Below are positions 1 to 7,077 of a stretch of 64,000 nucleotides of DNA, piece by piece. The position numbers and the translations under genes were made by a program. This DNA comes from Phreatobacter stygius (GTDB lineage Bacteria > Pseudomonadota > Alphaproteobacteria > Rhizobiales > Phreatobacteraceae), in NCBI RefSeq assembly GCF_005144885.1, contig NZ_CP039690.1, positions 2,555,001-2,619,000 on the forward strand. Direction: 5' to 3'. The first letter of the stretch is position 1. The number at the start of each line of letters is the position of its first letter. The notes below the pieces were generated by a model. That model worked only from the letters and a program-made list of their open reading frames with translations, did no database searches and was not told the DNA's origin.

Positions 1-23
1 AACCATCGGGATAGTCGTCCGGC

Positions 24-695
24 ATGATCTTCCGCCTTCTCCGCCGCGCCAGGCTCGTCATCGCGATCCTTGTCGCGGCTCCGCTGCTGTTCGCCCTTGT
101 CTACACCGTCGTCACGCCGGTCTCGACATTGATGGCGTGGCGCAAGGTCACCGGCGGGCGGGTCGAACGTGTCACCGTATCGCTCGCCAATGTCTCCCGA
201 TCGGTGCCACGCGCGCTGATCGCCTCCGAGGATGCTCGCTTCTGCGGCCATTGGGGCGTCGACTGGCGCGAGCTTCAGGCGGTTCTGGACGATGACGACG
301 GCCCGTCGCGCGGCGCCTCGACCATTTCCATGCAGGTCGCCCGCAACCTGTTCCTCTGGCAGGGCGATTCCGGCCCGACCGCCTATCTGCGCAAGGGCCT
401 GGAGATCCCGCTGGCACTGGTCATCGACCTGATCTGGTCGAAACGGCGGATGATGGAGGTCTATCTCAACATTGCCGAATGGGGCCCGGACGGCGAGTTC
501 GGCATCGAGGCCGGCAGCCGGCGCGCCTTCAACAAGCCGGCGGCACGGCTGACGCCGTCGGAAGCAGCCCTGCTCGTCTCGATCCTGCCGAATCCGATCG
601 AGCGCGACGCCCGCCAGCCCGGCCCCGGCGTCCGGCGGAAAGCCGCGATCGTCAGCCGGCGCGCCGCCGCCGCGGCCATCGACTGTCTCGGCTGA
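24..695 (+). CDS. mtgA: Monofunctional biosynthetic peptidoglycan transglycosylase
   Basis: Family GT51 enzyme that polymerises lipid II into glycan strands at the periplasmic face of the inner membrane. The 223-residue protein has an N-terminal membrane anchor (about residues 10-35), then the GT51 signatures: EDARFCGHWGVDW around residues 69-81, containing the catalytic Glu, and GASTISMQVARNLFLW around residues 99-114. Length is normal for MtgA and there is no transpeptidase domain. The ATG at 24 gives the full anchor. The stop at 693-695 overlaps a possible start of the next reading frame (ATG at 695). Confidence 0.95.
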   Translation: MIFRLLRRARLVIAILVAAPLLFALVYTVVTPVSTLMAWRKVTGGRVERVTVSLANVSRSVPRALIASEDARFCGHWGVDWRELQAVLDDDDGPSRGASTISMQVARNLFLWQGDSGPTAYLRKGLEIPLALVIDLIWSKRRMMEVYLNIAEWGPDGEFGIEAGSRRAFNKPAARLTPSEAALLVSILPNPIERDARQPGPGVRRKAAIVSRRAAAAAIDCLG

Positions 696-742
696 TGACC
701 CGGGGTGGACGGCTCGCGGCGCCGCGGTCACTATCGCCGGGC

Positions 743-1459
743 ATGCGTCAACTGGTCCTCGCCGCTTTCCTCTTGTGCCCGCTCGGCCAGGCTGCCGCGC
801 AGCCGCCGCCGGCCGTCCCGCAGACGACACCGGCCCAGATCGACCGTGTCGTCGGCCCCTGGGAATTGTCCAACCCGGCGGGCGACCGCAAATGCGACGT
901 CACCTTCAAGGCCGAACGGGCCGGTCCCGGCTTCGGCCTCGGTTTCGCGGCAAGCTGCGCCGCCATCTTTCCGGCGGTCACCGGTGTCGTCGGCTGGGCG
1001 GTCACGCCCAACGGCAATATCCAATGGCTCGACCGCACCGGCGCCGCCACCTTCGATTTCGGCGAGACCGAGGTCGGCATTTTCGAGGCGCTCCGGCCAG
1101 GCGACCCGAGCGTCTATTTCCTGACCAATCGCGGGCTTGCCGGCACCACCTTGCCGACCGCCGACGAGCTCACCGGCATCTGGACGCTGGGCCAGCCGCG
1201 CGGGCGGGCGCTCTGCACCCTGACGTTCAAGCCGGAGCTGGCCGCCAATGCCGGACCGCTCGAACAACGCTTCACGCTCGACGCCGCCGAGGGCTGCGAG
1301 CGGTCGGTCGCGGCCCTCGGGCTTTCCAGCTGGCGCCTCGAGCGCGAGTTGCTGGTGCTCCAGGGCGCTACGACCGTGCTGTCGTTCAAGCGCGATCCGG
1401 ACGGCCGCTGGACCAAGGTGCCGGCCGATAACCGGCCGCTGGTGTTGAGCCGCGAATAG
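743..1459 (+). CDS. Exported protein with two tandem AprI/Inh-type inhibitor domains
   Basis: A 238-residue protein with an N-terminal signal peptide (MRQLVLAAFLLCPLGQAAAQ). It is followed by two related modules. Each starts with a W-x-L-x-x-P-x-G-x-x-x-C motif (GPWELSNPAGDRKC and GIWTLGQPRGRALC) and then a beta-rich segment with a second Cys, as in AprI/Inh metalloprotease inhibitors. Known single-domain members protect the periplasm from secreted serralysin-type proteases; that role here is inferred. I chose the ATG at 743 because it gives a clean signal peptide; an in-frame ATG at 695, overlapping the mtgA stop, would add 16 basic residues. No metalloprotease gene lies nearby. Confidence 0.72.
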   Translation: MRQLVLAAFLLCPLGQAAAQPPPAVPQTTPAQIDRVVGPWELSNPAGDRKCDVTFKAERAGPGFGLGFAASCAAIFPAVTGVVGWAVTPNGNIQWLDRTGAATFDFGETEVGIFEALRPGDPSVYFLTNRGLAGTTLPTADELTGIWTLGQPRGRALCTLTFKPELAANAGPLEQRFTLDAAEGCERSVAALGLSSWRLERELLVLQGATTVLSFKRDPDGRWTKVPADNRPLVLSRE

Positions 1460-1461
1460 CA

Positions 1462-1650
1462 GCGCCGATCGGCAGTGCCGCGGCGCTCATCGACCTTGCC
1501 TTGGGGCAGCCGGTCGGCCGGGCCCAGGAGAGGGGCGGCCCGGACATTCTGGCGCTGGAGGCCATGGCGGCGAGCTACACGCGCCTGCTCGTCGCCGACC
1601 CGGCCGCCGGCGAGACCAACTGGGACGCGTTCCCGAGGCGGCGCGCCTAG
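1462..1650 (+). pseudogene. Possible C-terminal remnant of a dehydrogenase-like gene
   Basis: This short stretch between two genes reads as protein-like sequence in one frame (includes ALIDLALGQPVGRAQERGG and DILALEAMAASYTRLLVAD) up to a TAG at 1648-1650. It has no credible start codon of its own. The composition resembles the C-terminal tail of Gfo/Idh/MocA-type oxidoreductases, but I recognise this only loosely. It could also be chance coding-like sequence in GC-rich DNA. Confidence 0.25.
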
Positions 1651-1668
1651 GGCGGCATCCCTCGCAAA

Positions 1669-2205
1669 TCAGAACGTCTGCGCCATCGCCAGGAGCTTTT
1701 GCACCGTGTTCCAGTTTCTGGCGGTGCCCAGCGTCCCGAGCCGGCGCTCGATCACCCCCGGCAGCAGTTTCGAGCCGGTTGCGCCGGTGGGATAGTCGAC
1801 ACAGAGATCGTCGCCGCAAAAAGCCAACCGTTCCGGGCCTTGATGCTGGGCAAGCGCCGTGACGCTCTCGGGGCGCGGCGTCGCGGCCAGGAAACACACG
1901 CACAATTCACTCGGGCGCGCCTCAGCGGCCTCCGGAAAGGGATTGGCCGCAACGATCGCCGCAAGGTCGTCCGGCCTGCGCAGGACCACCAGGTTCGCCA
2001 GATCGAAGCGCCGGAGCACCCGTTCGACGATCGCCTGCACGGTCGCCGGCGACTTGCGGGTCTCGATGATGAGATTGCCGGTCTGGATATAGGTCGCGAC
2101 CCTTGCCAGTCCGGCCGCCTGGCAGCCCTCGCGCAGGTCCTGCATCGACATCTTGGCGTGGGTCGCCGGGCCGATGGCACGAATGAGCCCGATCAACACC
2201 GTCAT
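1669..2205 (-). CDS. DUF1697 family protein (second of a tandem pair)
   Basis: A 178-residue protein of the DUF1697 family, whose function is unknown. It shows the family features: an N-terminal LIGLIRAIGP strand followed by M-x-x-L-R-x-x-x-x-x-x-G-L, the segment VATYIQTGNLI, and a C-terminal TARNWNTVQKLL motif. Its ATG overlaps the stop of the upstream DUF1697 gene by four bases, so the two are probably translationally coupled. The usual family N-terminus LLRAINVGG is changed here to LIRAIGPAT, so this copy is the more divergent one. Confidence 0.85.
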   Translation of the reverse strand: MTVLIGLIRAIGPATHAKMSMQDLREGCQAAGLARVATYIQTGNLIIETRKSPATVQAIVERVLRRFDLANLVVLRRPDDLAAIVAANPFPEAAEARPSELCVCFLAATPRPESVTALAQHQGPERLAFCGDDLCVDYPTGATGSKLLPGVIERRLGTLGTARNWNTVQKLLAMAQTF

Positions 2206-2765
2206 CGCTGGTCACCCGATGGTTCGAGGCCGCGCGCCATGGTCAGCAGCGTCTTGGTGGTGTTCCAGTTGCGCGCGGTCGCCGGGACCTTCAACGCCTT
2301 GTCGAGCACGGCCGGTGTCAGCTTCGAGCGGCCGACCCCCTCGCGGTAGTCGATATAGAGGTGCTCGCCGTCGAGATGCAGCCGCTCCGGCCCGTCATAG
2401 GCCGCCAGCCTCGCCGCCGCGCCCTCCGGCGGCAGACCGTCGAGAAAGCTGACCAGCATCAGATTGGGACGCTCCACCGCGGCATCGGTGAAGGGATTGC
2501 CGGCGATGACGGCGGCCAGTTCGGCCGGCGTGCGGATGAGCGTGTGGTTCCTGGTCAGGCCGAACCGGTCGCGCAGCACACCGGCGACCAGGCCCTTCAC
2601 CTCCGCCGCCGATTGGTCGGTGGCAAAAACGATGTTGCCGCTGGCGATATAGGTCGAGACCTGCCTCAGCCCGGCCTGGTCCAGGGCAGCCCTCAGCTCC
2701 TTCATTGGCATCTTGTCGGGCCCGCCGACATTGATGGCGCGCAGCAGCGCAATGAACACGGCCAT
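2202..2765 (-). CDS. DUF1697 family protein (first of a tandem pair)
   Basis: A 187-residue DUF1697 protein with the canonical start FIALLRAINVGGPDKMPMKE, the VSTYIASGNIVF segment and the C-terminal TARNWNTTKTLLTMA motif. Family function is unknown. It is the promoter-proximal gene of a two-gene unit with the related gene downstream (ATGA overlap), consistent with local duplication. The divergent methyltransferase gene starts 175 bases away. Confidence 0.88.
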   Translation of the reverse strand: MAVFIALLRAINVGGPDKMPMKELRAALDQAGLRQVSTYIASGNIVFATDQSAAEVKGLVAGVLRDRFGLTRNHTLIRTPAELAAVIAGNPFTDAAVERPNLMLVSFLDGLPPEGAAARLAAYDGPERLHLDGEHLYIDYREGVGRSKLTPAVLDKALKVPATARNWNTTKTLLTMARGLEPSGDQR

Positions 2766-2940
2766 GGCCGGCGACCTCCCCCGATCGGCCAGTCATACAG
2801 GCGCAGAGCGGATTCGGGCAGCCTTGCGCGAGTTGCCCGGCAGCGACCTGGGTCGAGCAGGCCGAAGCCCGCGACCGGTCATAACAGGGCCCAAGACACC
2901 GCGGTATAGTGCCCGTCACGCCCGCGCCTGGAGCACACGA

Positions 2941-3798
2941 ATGAGTGCCGCCAACGAACAGCAGATCAGCGATTGGAACGGCGCGACCGGTGCGCGATGG
3001 CTGGCCAATCAGGAATGGCTCGACCGGAGCCTCAGCACCTATGGCGCCGCCGCCCTGACGGCGGCTCGGGCCCGGCCCGGCGAGGCGGTGCTCGATATCG
3101 GCTGCGGCGCCGGCGCCACCACGCTCGATCTCGCGCGGCAGGTGCTGCCCGGCGGCACGATGGTCGCGGTCGACATTTCCGAACCGCTGATCGGGCGTGC
3201 CCGCGAACGGGCGAAGGCGCTCGAGCTTGCGATCGATTTCAAGCTGGCCGATGCCAGCGCGCATCCGTTCAAGCCGGCGGCCTTCGACCTGTTGTTCTCC
3301 CGTTTCGGCGTCATGTTCTTCGACGATCCGGTGGCAGCGTTCAGCCACCTCCGGGAGACGCTCCGGGCCGGCGGGCGGCTGGCTTTCGTCTGCTGGCGCA
3401 GCATGGGCGAGAACGACTGGTTCAAGGTGCCGCTCGGCGCAGTCCTGGACATCCTGCCGCCATTGCCGCCTGCCGAGCCCTTTGCTCCGGGCCCGTTCGC
3501 CTTTGGCGACCGGCGTCGCGTGGACGGCATATTGCGTCAGGCAGGCTTTGCCAATGTCGCCTTCGCGCCGTTCGATGCGCCGGTGCTGCTGGGCCTCGGC
3601 GAGACCCGCCAGGCGGCGGTCGACGACGCCGTGGACCAGGCGCTTCGGGTCGGCCCCCTGCCGCGCCTGCTCGCCGAGCAGACCGATGATCTGCGCGAAC
3701 GCGCGACCGCCGCCATTCGCAAGGCCTTGGCCGGATGCGCCACCGCCGATGGCGTGGCCGTTTTCGGCGCGGCCTGGATCGTCACCGCCACGGCCTGA
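2941..3798 (+). CDS. Class I SAM-dependent methyltransferase
   Basis: A 285-residue Rossmann-fold methyltransferase. Motif I is VLDIGCGAGATTLDLA (about residues 51-66), followed by an acidic residue after the second strand (VAVDISEPLIGRAR) and a motif resembling LLFSRFGVMFFDDP. The overall shape matches small-molecule methyltransferases of the UbiE/Methyltransf_25 type. The substrate cannot be deduced. The start at 2941 (ATGAGTGCC) begins immediately before the conserved N-terminal W-N-G-x-x-G-x-x-W segment. It lies alone between the DUF1697 pair and the C2 island. Confidence 0.87.
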   Translation: MSAANEQQISDWNGATGARWLANQEWLDRSLSTYGAAALTAARARPGEAVLDIGCGAGATTLDLARQVLPGGTMVAVDISEPLIGRARERAKALELAIDFKLADASAHPFKPAAFDLLFSRFGVMFFDDPVAAFSHLRETLRAGGRLAFVCWRSMGENDWFKVPLGAVLDILPPLPPAEPFAPGPFAFGDRRRVDGILRQAGFANVAFAPFDAPVLLGLGETRQAAVDDAVDQALRVGPLPRLLAEQTDDLRERATAAIRKALAGCATADGVAVFGAAWIVTATA

Positions 3799-3894
3799 TC
3801 CGGTCAATCGGCGCACTCGCCGCCGATAGCCGGGAGGCCGAGGACCGGGAGAAAGTGGCGGACGGGCCGGCGGGCGGTTGTCTATTGTTCGTTT

Positions 3895-3913
3895 CTGGCA
3901 TAACGTATGCCAG
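3895..3913. promoter_or_regulatory. GntR-type operator candidate A
   Basis: Perfect inverted repeat CTGGCATA-ACG-TATGCCAG with 8-bp arms, ending 35 bases before the ATG of the SucC-like gene. It has the same half-sites and spacing as sites at 19974, 28779 and 29215. The flanking 3799-3948 stretch holds nothing else I recognise. Assignment to the two GntR proteins of this cluster is inference. Confidence 0.72.
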
Positions 3914-3948
3914 CGAAGAAGAATGCGACGATACGGGAGGATCGAGCC

Positions 3949-5124
3949 ATGAAGATCCATGAGTTCCAGGCGAAACATCTCCTGACGCCCTACGGCCTTC
4001 AGGCGCCGGACGGCGCCGTCGCCATCACCGCACGCGAGGCCGGCGACATCGCCCGGCGGCTCGGCGTGCAGCATGTCATCGTGAAAGCCCAGATCCACGC
4101 CGGCGGCCGCAAGCGGGCCGGTGGCGTCCAGCGCGTCGGTAGCCCGGTCGAAGCGGAAGTGGCGGCAAGCCGGCTCATCGGCGAGACCCTGGTGACGGCG
4201 CAGACCGGACCGGCCGGCCAGAAGGTCAGACGCATCCTGGTCGAGGCCGCGGTCGTCGCGATGCGCGAACTGCACCTTGCCTTGCTGGTCGATTCCGCCT
4301 CCGGCGAGCTCATGCTGATCGGCAGCGCCAAGGGCGGCGAGGACATCGAGGAGCGCGCGGCAAGTGGCGACCTGCCCTTGAGCCGGCTCAAGCTCGGCAC
4401 CGGCCAGGAGCGGCGCACCGACGAGATCGCCGCCTTCGTCACGGCGCTCGGGCTCGACGGGGCGCTGCATGCCCAAGCCTGCGCCCTGGTCGACGGCCTC
4501 CGGCGCGCCTTTGTCGAGCTCGATGCCAGCCTGATCGAAATCAATCCGCTGGCGGTCACCGCGGGCGGCGCGCTCGTGGCGCTCGACGTCAAGATGGTGT
4601 TCGACGACAATGCCCTGTTCCGCCACGCCGACCTGGCCGCCTTGCGCGACGAGGACGAGACCAGCGCCATCGAGCTGCAGGCGCAGCGCCATCAGCTCAA
4701 CTATGTCCAGCTCGACGGCGACATCGGCATGGTCGCGAATGGCGCGGGGCTTGGCCTTGCCACCCTCGACATGGTCGTCGCAGCCAAGGGCAGGCCGGCC
4801 AATTTCATGGATATCCGGACCACCGCGACCAGCCTGGACGTCGCCCATGGTTTCCGGCTGCTGCTCGACAATCCGGCGACCCGGGCGATCCTGATCAATG
4901 TCCATGGTGGCGGCATGCAAGCCTGCGACACCATTGCCGAGGGGCTCGGCATCGCGATCAGGCGCACCGGCCGCCGTTCCCTGCCGCTGGTGGTGCGGCT
5001 CGCCGGCAACAACGCCGAATTCGCCCGCTCGCGCTTCGAGAATTTCGGCTGCGCGATCATCGATTGCCCCGACATGTGGACCGCCGCATCGCAAGCGGTC
5101 TCGCTTGCTGCCAAGGGAGCCTGA
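3949..5124 (+). CDS. Divergent succinate/malate-CoA ligase-like beta subunit
   Basis: A 391-residue ATP-grasp protein of the SucC/MtkA family, which forms an acyl-CoA from a carboxylic acid, CoA and ATP together with an alpha subunit. It has MKIHEFQAKHLL at the start, KAQIHAGGRKRAGGV near residue 46 (canonical [14 protein letters not shown]), [19 protein letters not shown] and NGAGLGLATLDM. The Gly-rich loop after PANF, normally LDVGGGA in the C-terminal domain, reads MDIRTTATS here, and the usual VNIFGGI reads INVHGGGM. These changes suggest a substrate or mechanism shifted from ordinary SucC. The ATG at 3949 follows GGGAGGATCG. The alpha subunit starts three bases after the stop. Confidence 0.85.
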   Translation: MKIHEFQAKHLLTPYGLQAPDGAVAITAREAGDIARRLGVQHVIVKAQIHAGGRKRAGGVQRVGSPVEAEVAASRLIGETLVTAQTGPAGQKVRRILVEAAVVAMRELHLALLVDSASGELMLIGSAKGGEDIEERAASGDLPLSRLKLGTGQERRTDEIAAFVTALGLDGALHAQACALVDGLRRAFVELDASLIEINPLAVTAGGALVALDVKMVFDDNALFRHADLAALRDEDETSAIELQAQRHQLNYVQLDGDIGMVANGAGLGLATLDMVVAAKGRPANFMDIRTTATSLDVAHGFRLLLDNPATRAILINVHGGGMQACDTIAEGLGIAIRRTGRRSLPLVVRLAGNNAEFARSRFENFGCAIIDCPDMWTAASQAVSLAAKGA

Positions 5125-5127
5125 GCC

Positions 5128-6009
5128 ATGGCCGTCTTTCTGGACCGCGATACCCGCGCCATCTGCCAGGGCATGACCGGCTGGGCCGGCACCCACCACG
5201 TGGCGCGCATGATGGAATATGGCACCAAGGTCGTCGGCGGCGTGACGCCCGGCAAGGGCGGCCGCTCGCATCTCAACCTGCCGGTCTATGACCGGGTTGC
5301 CGATGCCCGTCGCGAGACCGGCGCCAATGCCAGCATCCTGTTCGTGCCGCCACCCACCGCAGCCGCCGCCATGATCGAGGCGATCGAGGCCGAGATGCCG
5401 CTGGTCGTGGTCGTCACCGAGCGGGTGCCGGTGCTCGACATGGTTCGGGTGCGCGACGCGCTGAAAGGCGGGCGCACCATCCTGGTCGGCGCCAACTCGC
5501 AAGGCATCCTGGTGCCGGGCATCGGCAAGCTCGGCGTGATGGCGACCGGCAGCGAGCGCCCCGGCGGTATCGGCATCGTCTCGCGCTCGGCATCGCTGAC
5601 CAGCGAGGTGGTGGCCCAGATCACCACCGCCGGCCTCGGCCAGTCGACCACGGTCGGGATCGGCGGCGACCCGATCCATGGCATCGGCATGCGCGAATGC
5701 CTCGAACGGCTGCTCGACGATGCCGATACCGAAGGCGTCGTCTTGATCGGCGAGATCGGCGGCACCGAGGAAGAAGAGGTCGCCGATTACATCGCGGGGC
5801 TCCGGCCGTCGAAGCCCATCGTCGCGCTGATCGTCGGCCGGGAGGCTCCGCCGGCGCGCCGGATGGGCCATGCCGGCACTTTGACCTTGCGCGGCACCGG
5901 CGATGCCGCGGCCAAGATCAAGGCGCTGGCAGCGGCCGGCGTCAGGATCGCGCCGAGCCCGCATCTGGTCGGCGAAACCATCCGGCAGGCGCTTGCCGAG
6001 CGGCGCTAG
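5128..6009 (+). CDS. Divergent succinate/malate-CoA ligase-like alpha subunit
   Basis: A 293-residue SucD/MtkB-family protein. The N-terminal CoA-binding Rossmann domain has [14 protein letters not shown] and [11 protein letters not shown]. The phosphohistidine segment is intact ([13 protein letters not shown], His about residue 246), so the phosphoryl-transfer mechanism is likely preserved. Substrate-site motifs differ from SucD: the usual GPNCPG is GANSQG, and SRSGTLTYE is SRSASLTSE. Partner of the beta subunit just upstream. Its last codon overlaps the convergent IclR gene by four bases. Candidate substrates in this setting are malate, oxalate, glycerate or a related C2-C4 acid; none is shown by sequence. 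Confidence 0.85.
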   Translation: MAVFLDRDTRAICQGMTGWAGTHHVARMMEYGTKVVGGVTPGKGGRSHLNLPVYDRVADARRETGANASILFVPPPTAAAAMIEAIEAEMPLVVVVTERVPVLDMVRVRDALKGGRTILVGANSQGILVPGIGKLGVMATGSERPGGIGIVSRSASLTSEVVAQITTAGLGQSTTVGIGGDPIHGIGMRECLERLLDDADTEGVVLIGEIGGTEEEEVADYIAGLRPSKPIVALIVGREAPPARRMGHAGTLTLRGTGDAAAKIKALAAAGVRIAPSPHLVGETIRQALAERR

Positions 6010-6833
6010 GGCCCGGGACGCCGCCCGCCGATCGAGGCGGTGATCTCGTCGGCGGCCCGGCGCACCATCGGGCCGAACTCATCGAGCTTGCGCAGCGTCA
6101 CGCGCACCGCCGGTCCCGATATCGAAACCCCGGCGATCACCTCGGCATGTTCGTTGAAGATCGGCGCGGCCACGCAGCGCATGCCGACGGTGCGCTCCTC
6201 GTCGTCGAGCGCCCAGCCGCGCCGCCGCGCCTCGTCGAGTTCGCGCAGCAGCAGCCCGAGATCGGTGCGGGTCTGCTCGGTGAAGCGTTGCAGGCGCCTT
6301 GCACCGCAGATCTGCCGGACCCGGTGTTCCGGAAACTCGGCCAGCAGCGCCTTGCCGACGCCGGACGAATGCATGGCGCCACGGCTGCCGGCGCGGAAAA
6401 AGGCGCGCAGCGTGTCATGGCTTTCCACCTGCGAGATGAACACCACCTCGCCATTGTCCTCGATGCCGAGATTGACGGTTTCTCCGGTCGCTTCCATCAG
6501 CGCCCGCATGGTCGTCCGGCCCATGCTGGCAATGCGCCGGTTGCGCAGGAAGGCCGAGCCGATCTTGAACGCCTCGACGCCGACAAGCCAATGGCCGCGA
6601 TCCATGTCGTGCAGCACGAAGCCGCGGCTTTCCAGCGTCAGCAGCACCCGGTGCACCGTGGAGGCCGAGACGCCGGAGCGGCGGCTGAGCTCGGTCAGGG
6701 TCAGCCCATCCTCCTCGGCAAGCAGGCCGAGTAGCGCAAGCCCCCGGTCCAGCGCCTGCACCGATCCCGGCGCCAGCGCGGCCTTCAACGAGCGCGGACG
6801 CCCACGGCCCTTGCGAGGTTCGACCAATGCCAT
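6006..6833 (-). CDS. IclR family transcriptional regulator
   Basis: A 275-residue IclR-type regulator. Residues 22-85 form the winged helix-turn-helix (VQALDRGLALLGLLAEEDGL, LSRRSGVSASTVHRVLLTLE). Residues 95-265 form the GAF-like effector domain, with the family signature SSGVGKALLAEFP and a C-terminal VAAPIFNEHAEVIAGVSISG. It is divergent from gcl across a 244-base AT-rich region. IclR proteins commonly control glyoxylate genes (AllR, IclR, BhcR), so glyoxylate or an oxalate-derived acid is a reasonable but inferred ligand. The start is supported by GCAGGAG seven bases upstream. Confidence 0.9.
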   Translation of the reverse strand: MALVEPRKGRGRPRSLKAALAPGSVQALDRGLALLGLLAEEDGLTLTELSRRSGVSASTVHRVLLTLESRGFVLHDMDRGHWLVGVEAFKIGSAFLRNRRIASMGRTTMRALMEATGETVNLGIEDNGEVVFISQVESHDTLRAFFRAGSRGAMHSSGVGKALLAEFPEHRVRQICGARRLQRFTEQTRTDLGLLLRELDEARRRGWALDDEERTVGMRCVAAPIFNEHAEVIAGVSISGPAVRVTLRKLDEFGPMVRRAADEITASIGGRRPGP

Positions 6834-6910
6834 TGCCGCGCTCCTGCAATCGTCAGCCGGCCGAGCAGAACACAGGCGCGGTGATCAGGCGAATGGAAAA
6901 TGAAATAATT

Positions 6911-7008
6911 TTTCAGAAGGAACCAATACGGAATTCTGAAAGAAATATAACGCGCTGTTTTATAAGGCTATTTTTCTGCATCGGTGAAGGCGAAAAAACT
7001 TTCTGAAA
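6911..7008. promoter_or_regulatory. Repeated TTCTGAAA elements in the gcl promoter region
   Basis: Within the AT-rich divergent region 6834-7077 there are three copies of one 8-mer: TTTCAGAA at 6911-6918 (inverted), TTCTGAAA at 6934-6941 and TTCTGAAA at 7001-7008. The first two form an inverted repeat with a 15-base spacer. This is the kind of site an IclR dimer or tetramer could bind between its own gene and gcl. The assignment is inferred from position only. Confidence 0.4.
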
Positions 7009-7029
7009 TAAATTGACCGGCTCCGACTT

Positions 7030-7048
7030 GTGGGATCTGGTATGCCAA
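7030..7048. promoter_or_regulatory. GntR-type operator candidate B (before gcl)
   Basis: GTGGGATC-TGG-TATGCCAA aligns with the 19-bp operator: the right arm is nearly perfect and the left arm keeps TGG-x-AT. It also contains the 10-bp core TGGTATGCCA. It ends 29 bases before the gcl start codon. It is weaker than sites A, D and H. Confidence 0.5.
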
Positions 7049-7077
7049 TCAATAGCATCTCGTCGGGAGAATGCGCC

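Noticed and set aside
2395..5964. 1189-codon open frame on the minus strand
   Set aside because: It lies opposite the methyltransferase and the ligase pair and overlaps a DUF1697 gene in another frame; no recognisable domain. A GC-rich shadow frame.
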